Source of the DNA: Liolophura sinensis
Taxonomy: Eukaryota; Mollusca; Polyplacophora; Chitonida; Chitonidae
Direction of reading: 5' to 3'
Assembly: GCF_032854445.1 (NCBI RefSeq)
Contig: NC_088302.1
Coordinates: forward strand, 34,071,979-34,135,978
Length of the DNA: 64,000 bases
The notes under the pieces: model-generated
Told to the model about the DNA's origin: nothing
Databases searched by the model: none
Seen by the model: the letters and a program-made list of their open reading frames with translations, nothing else
In this document: positions 47,222 through 59,855 of the stretch, one piece after another
Numbering within the stretch: position 1 is the first letter of the stretch
Layout: every line of letters starts with the position of its first letter
Position numbers and translations under genes: made by a program

Positions 47222-49420
47222 GAAATGTCTATCATTGTGGAATAAATGCACCGCAGAATAACCAATTCCAGCTGCCTTTGCCTCAATCGGCTTCAAGTCA
47301 TAGCGGTGTTTTAGGTATCAGCAAATAGTGAGTAACTTTATTTCTCTGGGCTGTGCCTTTGTTTGTTCATTCGTTAGTAAATACGAAAGTATTTTTCGGT
47401 ATGGCGTAAAATCAAATAAAATATGTAATAATACAAGTATAAATACAAGCTAGCATACACCATCTTGTTGCTGGTCAATACAGTTCATATTTTTGTTTGT
47501 GCGTTACTGTTGACTTTTGAAGTACTTGGGAATTAACATGCCGAGATATACGCACCTTCTTTGTATTTCATATTTCTCTTAGGTGTCTCACGGAACCGTA
47601 CAGGAAGTACCTTTTCCAAGTTACCATTCGTGACTAGAACAGCCCACCTGATTCCGTAAGAAATTCTACCACTTTGAGTGAGTTCAAAAGTGACCATGAA
47701 AGAGGTAAATGTGGTATGAGGAATGTACTTTTACATTGTTTTGATATTATTTGTCAATTAAATGCGATTGCAATACGGCGTTTTGAGAAATTCTAGACCA
47801 GTAACATTAATTCTGCTTAAACCATCATGCTAAGGTATGTGTAATTTGCTGTTTTTTTAAGCATTCACATGAAGAGTAATTTGACTAGAGGTCGTATTTT
47901 ATTGGTGACGTGTGACCATTTGCCAGCTGTCACACTGTCGTCGCAACTCTGGTTTTACTTTCTGTTATGTCAGTGCTGTAGTCTTTTATACTGTTGTCGG
48001 CATCTACTTTAATTATTTCTTTTATCAGCAGAATAACGCGTACATTATTTGCTTATTTATATAGCAGAAGTCCATTACTTAGAAATATGCAATTTCTAGT
48101 CACCGCGGCACTTAACACTTTTCTTCCACCTCTAACGCTTTATGTGACGTATGTGCGCAGCCATGTGTTTTTTTTCACCCTAAGGCGCAGCTAACGTGTG
48201 AGAAACAGCTGATACATGGTGGGATCCAAACAGGGTTGTTTTTAAATAGACTTAAAAAAATGTGAAAGGACAGCAATGTCTGTGATGGTAATTGTTTTTA
48301 AGTTGCTTGGAAATATAAGAATAGTCAGTGGGTTTATAACTGCATGCTAACCATTATTATCGAAGTCGTAGTTTTTAAAAACGTACTTTCGGTTTCAAGG
48401 TGTGGCAGTCGTTTACAATTAGATTTCCCATGATTCAGTTCACAATTTCTACCCAAGAGGCTGGTATATTTCTCCACCAGGTGGCCCGAGCTTCTACAGA
48501 TGACGTCACATGTGTAATGTTCCGTAGAGACTAGCTAGAGGGAAGTTGCATACTTCTAGGTAAAGGACTTCTGATAACATCAATCCACATTTTGTTACAA
48601 CAGCGGCTAAATGCCAAAGCTGCAAACACCACGCTATTAATACTTATCATATGCTAATTGATTTTACGTGTCTCTGAATTCTTAATGATGGTATATAGGT
48701 TAATAGGGTATGCCCACTGAGTTTCTTTCACCGGGTGTGCTCCATAAATCATTTATGAACCAAGAAAAGAAATATGCAGGTCTGACTTCATCAACAAGAG
48801 TCAAATTCACAGCAATGACGAGTTATATACCCACAACAAAAATACCAGTTTCTCATCGAGGAATGGGCTCAGTCATTCAAAACTGCCGCAAGACCTAAGA
48901 TCAGATTTAACTTTAAGCCCAGTGTTTTGTATTTGCCGTAAATTAACTGTGTAACAATACACTAAAAATGAACTAAATCTGCTGTAGCTCCATTTGATCT
49001 CTGTACGAATATATTGGTTGGTGGGTTTTTGTTATAATAGTAAATATATAATACGACTTGATACCGGTATTAGCTAATACACATTTGAACAACTGGGACC
49101 AGACGTTAAAGTCTTCATCTCATTGGATCTATTTTAAAACCGATATCTGAACACTAGTATACCAAAACACGAACACAAATCGATAAAACTGAACACCTGT
49201 ACCAATGTCAAATTACAAAAGGCTTTAAGGAAACTGCGCATTACAAAACCTCTAGAGAAGTGGCACTGCATTCCCAGAATCATTCTCCACTTCAATGGCG
49301 CCCTTCCATCAACCGTTACATATTCATAGGTATATTGTGACCTGAGAAATGCGTAAAACATTACTGTCTCCGTTACACCGCAAAAGAAGTCCTTTATCCC
49401 GCTTGATAATTATCGCAACA
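47222..49420. other. non-coding stretch
   Basis: No gene recognised. Includes one repeat K copy (listed separately) and a degenerate SINE-A-like 3' end near 47375-47420 (GTATGGCGTAAAATCAAAT). Confidence 0.4.
47900..48000 (+). repeat. dispersed repeat K
   Basis: GTGACCATTTGCCAGCTGTC, then ACACTGTCGTCGCAACTCTG and GTTTTACTTTCTG. Similar order at 54060, 56040, 59765 and inverted at 19080. Confidence 0.55.
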
Positions 49421-49546
49421 GCGCAGGACAATGACTATGGGGCCTCTCACCAATGTGGACGTCGTGAGTCCAAATGCAGCTCATGCTGGCTTCCTCTCCA
49501 GTCGTACGTGAGAACGTCCACAAGCAGCATGCGGATGATTATTTAT
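49421..49546 (+). mobile_element. SINE-A fragment, host of another SINE
   Basis: GCGCAGGACAATGACTATGG, CCTCTCACCAATGTGG and CTCATGCTGGCTTCCTCTCC up to CATGCGGATG is the front half of a SINE-A. A second SINE-A lies immediately downstream in the opposite orientation. Confidence 0.75.
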
Positions 49547-49559
49547 AATTGTGAATTAA

Positions 49560-49828
49560 TTAATTAATTTATTTATTTGATTGGTGTTTATGTTGTACTC
49601 AAGAATAGTTCACTTATACGACGGCGGCCAGCATTATGGTGAGCGGAAAACGGACGGAGCCCGGGGGAAATCCACGACCATCCGCAGGTTGCTGACAGAC
49701 CTTCTCACATACGGCCGGAGAAGAAGCAAGCATGAGCTGGACTAGAACTCACAGGGACCGCAATGGTGAGAGGCTCCTAAATCATTATGCTGCGCTGGCA
49801 CGCTAACCAACTGAGCCACGGAGGCCCC
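49560..49828 (-). mobile_element. SINE-A, full length, 13-bp TSD
   Basis: Inverted complete element from the tail (TTAATTAATTTATTTATTTG) to the head (CTAACCAACTGAGCCACGGA, GGCCCC). AATTGTGAATTAA at 49547-49559 and 49829-49841 is a perfect 13-base duplication. It landed at the AT-rich end of an older SINE-A fragment. Confidence 0.95.
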
Positions 49829-49909
49829 AATTGTGAATTAAGGTACTTGACTTCCTACAACACGTTCTTGTAATATGGCATAAATCGTCAGACGGATGTT
49901 AAACCTGAG

Positions 49910-49933
49910 TAAACAAACAAACAAACAAACAAG
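49910..49933. repeat. AAAC microsatellite
   Basis: About five AAAC units (AAACAAACAAACAAACAAAC). Confidence 0.85.
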
Positions 49934-50436
49934 GTTTACATTATGTTTAACTTCGAATATCACAAGAGTTGGAACGAAAGTCTGATATGAATGCCGAGAA
50001 CTACCTTCTGCTCATCTTCAACCGAACAAGCCTGTGTTTGTATCAAACATTTGGATACAATGTCTGGAGCGTTTTATGGCAGCGGCATCGCTTTGATATA
50101 GATCAAAGACGGGTTTTGTTTACACCGCTTGATGTTTGTGTTTGTTTTCTTCAGACATGTTGAAATATTAATGTATTTGAACACGGCTATCTGGCACAAA
50201 CTTGGGTTTCGGGGATTCATTTGATCCCTGTCTGGGACTGTGTGTTAACGAAATCAAACAAACCACACACCGTCAGCTGGCTTTGGTATTGACTTCTTCC
50301 GAGCGGCACAGCATAATCCAGTTAGCGTTTTGATGAGGCCAAATCTATGGATAAACCAAACTTCACTTCGAGCAAGGCAATCTTCCCACATGCTGATACA
50401 GGAAGCGTAAGTGTTTGCATAGTATTTAATTGTTTC

Positions 50437-50590
50437 ATCCTCTCCGGTCGTACGTGTGGTCTTCCAGCAACCTGCAGATGGTCGCGGGTCTCCCCCGGGC
50501 TGTGTCCGGTTTCCACCCACTATAATGCTGGCCGCCGTAGTATAAGTGAAATACTCTTTAGCACGGCGTAAAACACCAATCAAATAAATA
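50437..50590 (+). mobile_element. 5'-truncated SINE-A with 9-bp TSD
   Basis: Begins inside the body at ATCCTCTCCGGTCGTACGTG and ends at GCGTAAAACACCAATC with an AAATAAATAA tail. AATTGTTTC flanks it at 50428-50436 and 50591-50599, so the 5' truncation happened at insertion. Confidence 0.85.
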
Positions 50591-50723
50591 AATTGTTTCG
50601 TTTGGATTGCTGGCGATAGCGGTTGCATGTTAATGTAGCTATTTACATATATTTTTGTCCACATTTCCATCAATGCTGAAGATGGCTGTTAGCAATAACA
50701 GATTAACCTAATCAACATCTAGT

Positions 50724-50841
50724 GTATGACGTCAGTCTCACAGTGATACTTCTATGTTTTAGCACAGGCATAATTACACTGTGTATCATGTCAGTCCCAC
50801 AGTGATTCATCTATGTTTTAGCACCGGCATAATTACACTGT
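50724..50841. repeat. 59-bp tandem duplication
   Basis: GTCAGTCTCACAGTGATACT at 50731 and GTCAGTCCCACAGTGATTCA at 50790, each followed by TCTATGTTTTAGCACNGGCA and TAATTACACTGT. Confidence 0.9.
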
Positions 50842-53800
50842 TTAAATAAGAGCATTCTGTTGTGGATTTCACAATTTCATCAGTATTTACATGCACTAAT
50901 ATTTATAATACATTCTGATTTATGAAATAATGGTTTCTGGGTGGAAATTCCCAAAGAAATTGGTAAAATGAAGAGAGAAGCATTCAATAGTTTTCAGTGA
51001 TGCAGTTAAGACAGACAATATTTTATAACATCGAATTCAAAACGAAAACTAGTCGGGGAATACTTTTCAGGTCGAATACAAATATAGATAATTCTCTAAT
51101 TGTAGCTGTTCAAAAAAGCATCAAATGCTGCCCTTAGCCCCCAGGTTAAGTAAAATTAGATTAATTGACGGCTGTGAAAAAGATTGTCAGAAGTCTTGAA
51201 CGCTTTTTGGAGTCCCGTTTTAGGAAGCAGTCGTTATTTGCGTCGTAACTTACATGACAACCCATGTTGCAGAGATCCCTCACCATGACAAATGCTCTTG
51301 GTTTTGTGGTGCGACAACTTTTTAAAACGAACTCCAGACTTTTATACTCATCATAGAACTTTAAAAGTAACTTAGAATAAAGGCATTTGACAAGAGATCG
51401 GATTTTTACTTTTCCCAGCTATTACATTGTTGCCGCTGGTCTGGCTTTACTCTCTATAGTGGAGTATTTAATATATAGTGGTGTATCATTTACACACTAA
51501 TTGTTTTAATCAAAACCTTGTGAGGTAGACTGAAATCATCGCAATTTACACAGGATCTAGCAAATGCAACACAGAGAGATGTGTATGCACCATATGCAGG
51601 ACCCATTGGTGTATTACTATCAAAACAAGAATCTTAAAAGACATATGATGTAAATAAGACTGACCTGCAGAATGACTGACAGAAGTCTACCAAACTTTTT
51701 AAAAACATTTTTCAGTGCATTTGAAAAAAAAAGCATAATGGAGTTGTTAATCAACACGTCAGAGCTGCAAAGGCCAGTGAACTTTCACTGGCATTCGTCG
51801 CTCACACAAAGGGTTGATTCAGTGTTTATGAAATACCGTTATGATCACTGGTGTCGGTGTCTTAGTGACAATAGCAGGTCGAAAGCGTCCTGTAAAGAGC
51901 TTAGTGGATCACATACAGCTGTATGGCACACACATTGTACTCAGTGGGCGGGTGTCAGTCTGAGCGTCACGTGTGGAAAAGCCCGTAATTTACTAACCAA
52001 AAGCAAGAGGTTTGCTTCGAGCACTCCGTTTTCTTTTAGTCATGAAAGTGACCGGATTTGTATAGGTGAAATATATAGCGCCGTTAAACACCGATCAATA
52101 AATGCGTTAAATAATCAATATTAGTGCACCGCCGTTTCAAGCACTCGATCACTTAGAAGACTGGGTGTTTCTTTGCATGTGCCTGGTAACCTATAATTTT
52201 GTTATTTTCACACAATATTGACCAGCACCGTCGAATGCCTCTTACACACAAAATCATACAATGCTTTATGACATATTTACGTTATATATTAATTTTCCTG
52301 CTACTTGTAGTTTCATTTCCTCGTACCGTACTCAATATTTCATGTCGCATTTATCGATCACCATATTTAAGGGCGGAGATAAATTGTTATGGTTACAGGG
52401 CATATTAAATGTTTCTTTTCAATCACTTCCTGAAGACAATTTCTGCGAAAAGGCATGATACAATAGATTGGCACATACCTCCGGTCTCTTTTGCTTCAGT
52501 GAAAGAGTCAATAAAATTGACTGCCGGAAAGAGAACTGCTATTATTATTATTGGTATTCTATTGTACTCCCCCCAAAGAAAAAACAACCAATCAGGATGT
52601 TCACAGATATAATTGTTGCTACGTCAGCTACCATATGATGCTTCCAATTTAGATATTTACCACGCAACAGGCAAAGATTGGATTTCTTGCCAAAGTGAAG
52701 TGCAGAAGATCAATGAACATGGAAAGATCCTCAACTGAGCATGTATTGGACATGAGAAATTGAATTACTCCACATGGAGGTTTTCATTTTTGTAATAGTC
52801 TGTGATTCTAAAATCCAAATCATTTAGTGTATGATCATCAAGTGTAGCAGAACATAATTATGCTCTGACCTCTCGCTATGCAAATAAGATACGATATACC
52901 ATGTCTGTGTGTAAATATGGCACTTAGTCTCTATTTCAAAAAGATGTATATCACCCCAATCTGTGTTTTTATGTTCTTCGGGTTGACAAAAGTTTGGGTA
53001 CACCGATATACGCCTGAAGGCGAGTTGCAGTTCAGTTTAAGCATGCTTTACGCGGAATTGGTGAGTCTAAAGTATCGCCTTTCTTCTATATATAGACGTC
53101 TTTTTCCCGTTTTATGCCTATCATTCAACGTTTATTTACCAACCACGGAGGTTAAAATGGTCCGTTAATGCCTTTACTGTTGCCGGAGGTTAAGACTTTG
53201 CCGAAATTAAGGCCAGTTTTAGTCTATAAACCACCAAACACACCACCAAACCATTTACTTCAGGGGATCAATTTTTCTTTAAACCAAGACCAAATATAAT
53301 TTAAACCGCTTGTCATAAGTTTTTCACGCAATATCGTTCACCGAAGACAGCATACTAATCTTTGGATTCAAACTGTCCAATTTGTTGCAGTGGTGTAGCT
53401 GGTGGAAGATAGTGCGTAAGACCGCAAGGAACAGCTTCCGATAATGCGGTATTTAATTAATACCTGGGGTCGATATCAAGAGAAAATAGGAGGCTTAACA
53501 CAATCGTTTAAATGGTTGCCTGCCGCCGATCGGTGGTCAAGTCTCCACCGAGCAAATCCGCCTCGGTTTCTCCAGATTTTACCTAATGGAATGCTACAGG
53601 CAATAGTCTGGACAGATATACAAGCCAAGACAGACACCAAGTCGTCAATGTCAGTATCGGATTCGAACCTAACCTCCAAACCGCCACAAGGAACAGTGCA
53701 GTGTTGAAAAAACACCTGCATATCTGTTATCGGATTAATGTTTTTAAAAAGTTTGGTCTAAGAGACCAATCTTTACCTACTCGTCTACTATCTCTCAGCC

Positions 53801-54059
53801 TGAAAGGATTCGGCTCGTACACTAAGCGCCCCCAGGCTAGTTCAATTACATCAAACATTGAGGTCTGTTTTCTGATACAATTTCTGATATTTACCTGCCT
53901 CAACGTTCAATCATTGAATTAAATAATCCAATAGGTTCATTCATCATTGGAATTTGCGGAACGAAATGGGCCCGTAAGTCCACTCTAAAACAGCAGCACA
54001 TGCCAAATTCTGTTGAGGTATATTTGATACCCCAAGTGATTTAGAATTACTGTATTCAC
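50842..54059. other. non-coding stretch
   Basis: No gene recognised. The 150-codon frame at 51672-52124 ends in a SINE-like tail (GCCGTTAAACACCGATCAAT) and has no family likeness. A weak repeat K relative may lie at 51380-51480. Confidence 0.4.
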
Positions 54060-54145
54060 TAGTGATACGTGTAACCATTTGCCAACTGCCACACTGTCGT
54101 CACTGCTTTAGGTCACTGCTGTACAGTCGTTTTATTGAAAGGACA
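54060..54145 (+). repeat. dispersed repeat K
   Basis: GTGTAACCATTTGCCAACTG, CCACACTGTCGTCACTGC and GTCACTGCTGTACAGTCG, the closest relative of the 47900 copy. Confidence 0.55.
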
Positions 54146-56039
54146 TTTTCATACAACCTATTACTCTCCAGTGATATCCAGTATTCGTCTACAGCTAAGG
54201 TTGTATAGATATATATTAAGGACCTTGCAAATATTCAAATCCAAACGTGAATCATTTCACTCCCACTTCTCGACAAGTCAGTGTTGTAATAGATAAATAT
54301 ATGTGAAATAAAATGGATATTATTACTACCTTTTCATGATATCTCAGAGATATATTTGATATCCCATGCACCAAATACCAATCCAAATGTAGAAGTTGAA
54401 GACAGGAAATTGATGCCACGCTAAAACAGACGTATTTATGATTGACAAAACCCAGAATTGTCAGCAGGCGTTATGTAACCACTGTGAAGATTTGATAGGT
54501 GCAATGCTACTTATACTTAAACTGGACTGTTAATCAGTCAGTCAGTCATTCAATGAATCAAACCTTCTTAGATTTATTCGCCTCAGGAGATGGCTAGGCT
54601 TGTTTATGCGGCGGTGAAGGAAGGTGATAGATCTGTGGCGGCAGACAGCTTGGTGATACAAACCACGTATTAAGGGCTGAGCGTCTGATGAATGCAGCAC
54701 TCCCAAGGGGTAAGTATATAGGAGCCATCAGGAAATGAGGGCGGATGTTTGCTCTGTCCGGGGACATCGCCGTCTATACCTTTTACTGCACACTGACAAA
54801 TTATCAATTACAGCTTGATTGTTTTTCTCTCTATCCCAAAACGGAAGTGTTTTATTCTTTGATTGGAACAACCCCACTAGACTGAATTTGATCTTTCCGG
54901 AGAGTTTTCCACCGTTGTTCATAAAAGAAACTTTTTGAAACCGTTAATGTATAATTGTCCTAAAATGGTGCCTTCCCGTCACTGTGCCAAAACATTTGGA
55001 GACAAGATTTCAAGATTACGCTTGGCTCATATTGAATGTTGTACTGGTGGGCTGCCGCATTGTCTCGTGTTACATCCCTGAAGCATAATACATGTAAACA
55101 CGGGAGTAGCGAGACAGGCATCAGTATAGGTGTCTGGGCACATTACCTACCATGAGGGTTTATTACGACGGACTGCCTGTATACCCGAACCACTTACTCG
55201 TCTCTAAGCTGTTCGTCATGGATTAGTACCAGACTCTACTGTCTCCTGCTTTAAAACATGGTCTAGCGACGATTTTGCTGCCTTATTAGCTAAATGATGT
55301 TAAGCTATAATCATTCATTCATTCATACCAGACTTAACGACATATGAAACTTGTTCCTCCAAACGGTATTGCTTTATTGCACATAATGAGACATTTTTAA
55401 ATACATGTAGCTCTTTTCGTACCAGTCTTTTCAAGTTATTTTGAAACTGGTACACCCCATGGCTACATTTTGTAGTAGATCGGTGAAGAGCATCCCATGC
55501 CGCTTACATTCATGTTTCCTTCCCTGGCGATTGTGGGGGTTTACATGAACTATATTCCGATGGTTCATTAAAGGAGTTTGTCACATACGTGGCTAGGTGT
55601 GATCATTCCTCCCTGGTTTTCCTCCTTAGACATAGTAAGTAAAATAAGGGTAACCTTGACTACTCCCAAGCGAAGATAAAAATAAATTCCCTAAATAGGC
55701 TGACCTGAATTGTGCCAAGTACCAAGGCATCGGGTATAGATGTGGAACACTGAAAGCTCAAGTAGTTTCAGAGCAATTGTTGAACATTGCTCACTATAGT
55801 TATTTTATACTGGAAGAGCAGCTCTCCATAAGTACATACAGAAATCAGATTTCAATGGACTATCAATGCCTCTATGACCTAGTTGTTCGCCTGCTTATGC
55901 AGTACAATTAATTCTAATACACTGGAATTAACATCACTGCATTTTTAAAACTAATTCTGCTTATGGCATTGAACTAATTTGTTAGTACTTACTCATATGA
56001 ACAGTGAGAATAAAACCCTGACTGAGATAAATTAAGAGA
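54146..56039. other. non-coding stretch
   Basis: No gene recognised. Small CAGT and CATT runs near 54533 and 55310. Confidence 0.4.
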
Positions 56040-56170
56040 CCGTATTTCACAGGTTAGGTGTGACAGTATGCCCAATTAATGTCACACTGTCGCCGATTCT
56101 CTGGTTTAACTCTTTGTGCTGAAAGTCTTTTTCTATATCTTCATCATTATATTATCATTTGTCCATGATC
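56040..56170 (+). repeat. dispersed repeat K
   Basis: AATGTCACACTGTCGCCGAT, TCTCTGGTTTAACTCTTTG and CTGAAAGTCTTTTTC follow the order of the other K copies. Confidence 0.5.
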
Positions 56171-59100
56171 TTTTATCAGTTAATTTTTTGATTAACTGAA
56201 TGAATAACTTTGTGATCAAAAATAGACAAAAACATAGGATTGTAATTTACTACTTTTGCTATGCTTGTGTATTTATAACATATTGGGATTGTTAGCAAGA
56301 AATCTCGTTATTCTCTGCCATGTCATACTGTAGACTTAATAAAGCATATATCCGTTTCCGTGGCTGTACCTTATTGTCTGGAATATATCCGCTTCAATTT
56401 ATCTTAGATGAGTTAAAGCCTGTCAGAGCCACGTGGTGTCTTTGAAAGTCAGATAAATGCTGAAAAGGATTTTCAAACCCTGAGGCAAAGACAGAACTTT
56501 ATCATAAATTGCAGGTTTAATTTGTTCTTTTTTGCCCTTCATATACATTAACAAAATACATACAGCTTTTTACAACAAACCTACCACTGTTCTTCCTTTT
56601 GCCCAGTCACACTCCTCACACCGCCTGCACTTATCGATCTTACACTAGCTTTAGTAAAGCGACGCAGGCGCTGAGGGAAGTATGTTGGCCAATGCATCTG
56701 AGGTAAGTATGGCTTGATCAACACCAAACCTCAAACTGAAGTCATTGCTTTGCTGTAAAAAGTTTTAATGATTAGCTCCGGCGTTGGTGTTATTTCTGGA
56801 TATAATGTTCCACTTATTATACAAAAGTCGATTTGTCACTCGTATCCGTTTTTCAAGGCTCTTGTTGACATTTAATGCTGAGTGCATCTAAGCTAAAGGG
56901 TTGGTGTGGACAAAGCTGGTCGATTTTTTGACTACTGTGGTCACAGGCTCGAATCCAGCTCTCGCTAGTTCGGATATGGCTTTCCGGACATATGTCGCAT
57001 ATTAGCACCGTGACAACCCGTAAGAGAGCGTGAATCTAGAAAATACCACTTCTAATATATAGTAGGATTGTACCAGAGCCTGGTGTGTGCCAAAGGGTGG
57101 GAATTGCGGAATTTACCACAGGGCAAATGAATCAAAATACGGTAAATAAAATATGAACTTATCGATCACTTTGGGGAATCGTCCACAGACCCCTGTCAAC
57201 AGCTATATTTGTTGAAGGCTTAACGAAAGGAGAGGGTTTTCTCTGGGTTCTTTCAAGTATCTCCTTACAGATATCTGACAAAGTCTGTAAAGGTCCAGCC
57301 ACCTACACTTACGACTAGTAAAGACAACTTGAGAGCGAAAATTAGTGGTTAATCTCGTAAACCTTGGGCTTATCGTACAATAAGCCGAGGGTAGCGTTAG
57401 CAAATCTTGACGAATCTGAAGATATGGGAATCAAACTCGAGGCGGTCGCATTGGTTGCAGGTGGTTATTGTGCATGCTTTTGTACGTACGAGATACGTAC
57501 GACCCTTGGAAATAATCTTCATGAGTCATATACAAGTATAAACAAGTACCTTTGATTTCATGCAATCACGTGACTACCCCAATTTATACTCTACAACAGT
57601 CATAGGGTCAGTTTTGATGTTAGAAGAAACGGGAAGGTTGAACAACCAATTGTTTATTTGATTGATGTCTTTAATACGCTGATCTCATATTTCATTTATT
57701 TTTACATTTAGGTGTAAAAGAGGAATAAAAGTGCAAAGATTCCAACACCGGCAATAAAGCAGTCTAGATCAACTGGTCAGCACAATCTGCTAGGGACAAT
57801 CACATTTTCGGTGATGAAGGGCCTTGTGGCTTCCATTTTCGTTGCTACCCTCTTTCAAAGCTTTGAATTAACCAAACCGTACGTACTCAAATCTCGTGAC
57901 ATTTTTGACTAAAATAAATCTGCTTTTTTCACGCCACCATACGATGGGGGAACTTTGGTGTTTGGGTCAAGTTGAACATTTGCGGGCTAGAGGCTCAAGG
58001 ATCAGGTTTCGCGTAATGATTGATGGCATATTTGACTGATCACCCTCAACGGCTCACCAGTGCCATGCAGATACAGGGGGTATCTATTTATACAGCACAT
58101 CAATACATAATGATAACAGCGCACACACGTTATGTAATACCGCCAAGGGAGCTGGAATGAAACAGGATATTATTTCGGTTGTCGGCAGTAGCCATTTGCT
58201 GCGCTGTGCACAGATCGTGGAATAACGACGCCGCGCCAACCCGGGTAAACTACACAGAACGGCCTCGTTCACAAGGCAATACTTTCTAAGGCAAACATAC
58301 CGAAATGGCTCTGATTATTAAATATCATTTAATTATGTAAACAGTTGGCAGTCAATACATGGCCGGAGTTCGCCCTTTTACCTCTTGGATTAAGTCTAGG
58401 GATCATTTTATATAAACACAGTATAAAGCTGTCACTTCTGTTTAAAGCTACGTTGTAGATCAGGTGCTAGTTGATGCTATTATGACCACCATGGCTCATA
58501 GCTAAATTACCATTTCTTTTACATTTAGGTATTTATTTCTTTTACCAAATATTGTTAACCAGTTTTGAGATATCTTAAATTCACATAGTGCATGTACCTC
58601 CTGTTTGGAAGTTGCCTTTTTACTGTTATCCTTTGCTTTCTGATACAAATTACTTGTTATTTCACTGATCAGATTATTTCTATTTAATTCACGAAGTTCG
58701 CATGGATTGTTTTGATCACAGATAATGCTCTGAGGAAGGTACTCTGAATGTTTCCCTGTCTGACATATTAACGAATTCATGATTCACTTAATATTTAACG
58801 GGGATATTCCTAATACAGATCATATGGCCTCTTAATATTTAACGATAATTATTCTAATATGAGACATATTTTCGTCTAGACTAGACAACAAACAACGAAA
58901 TCATACATGTATACAAATGGGATAATGTAAAGGCTTTCACCTTGTAAGTTAAACAGTTCCAGTCGATTGACATACGTGTAGGAGACATGCTTTAAAACTT
59001 GCAAACTTTGTCAGATTAGCTCGGTTGGCGCACTATGTGATGGGTGATCATGCATGCGGGATGACGTTTCAAAGAAATATTATGTTATGAATATGGCATA

Positions 59101-59764
59101 AATATGATATATCCAGGGTACACCCTTTAGCGATGTTGATAACCACATGAATTTAATAAGTAATGGCTGGCCACCGATGTGAATATGTGCTGATATGGCC
59201 ATTGATATACGAAGCATAGTTTGCCAAATGTTGATGGGGTAAAACGCATATCGAATTATTGAATTGACGCGGTACTGCACACGGAAATGTATTCTATTTA
59301 CGCTGGAAGATGTGCGGCTGTTCTTACATTCACAAAGCCATTTGAACTGACAAGTACATCAGAATAGTTAATTCTTCTGCGATAAAAGAGTCATTTAGGC
59401 TGGAAGAGTATTTGAATGAACAAGATTAGGCCTAAATGTGTGTCCAATATTTTCACAGGATTCATAACTAAATATCTGTATTTGAAATGAAAGTCCACAA
59501 AACATGTCCAGGTTTTGGTTTGAGGCGCGGAAACATTAAATTTGCCTTAATTGATTTTATTTCTGTAAAATGATCTATTGCTAGATTGTATATTGATTTC
59601 TGATATTTCTCGATGACACATCCTTACATTAGTTTGTTCACGATAAACGTGTACATATAAGATCAGTCAGTCCTAGACTTCCTTTTTCTTCACAAATGTT
59701 GGCAACTGCTTTACATCCATGAATCATGTCAGCACCTCTAGTACAGCACCTCTAGTATCTAGTA
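56171..59764. other. non-coding stretch
   Basis: No gene recognised. A B-box-like GGCTCGAATCCAGCTCTCGC near 56947-56966 marks a degenerate tRNA-derived SINE. A short inverted/direct GTACGTACGA cluster lies at 57483-57500. A CAGCACCTCTAGTA duplication lies at 59730-59757. Confidence 0.4.
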
Positions 59765-59855
59765 CAGAAGATGTGTTACGTGTGATTATTTGTTAACTAC
59801 CACCCTGTCGTCGTTGGTCTAGATTTCCTCTCTATGCTGCAAATCTTATACAACG
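59765..59855 (+). repeat. dispersed repeat K
   Basis: TTACGTGTGATTATTTGTTA, CTACCACCCTGTCGTCG and TTGGTCTAGATTTCCTCTCT. The most diverged recognisable copy. Confidence 0.45.

Noticed and set aside
51672-52124. 150-codon open frame
   Set aside because: No family likeness, and the end runs into a SINE-like tail. Probably chance.
52878-53168. 96-codon frame with hydrophobic start
   Set aside because: No recognisable domain, splice context or neighbours; its composition is what AT-rich intergenic DNA gives.
53444-53721. overlapping open frames on both strands
   Set aside because: Both about 80 codons and antisense to each other, with no domain or splice evidence.
58502-58780. 92-codon minus-strand frame rich in Asn and Lys
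   Set aside because: No homology recognised; a chance frame in AT-rich DNA.
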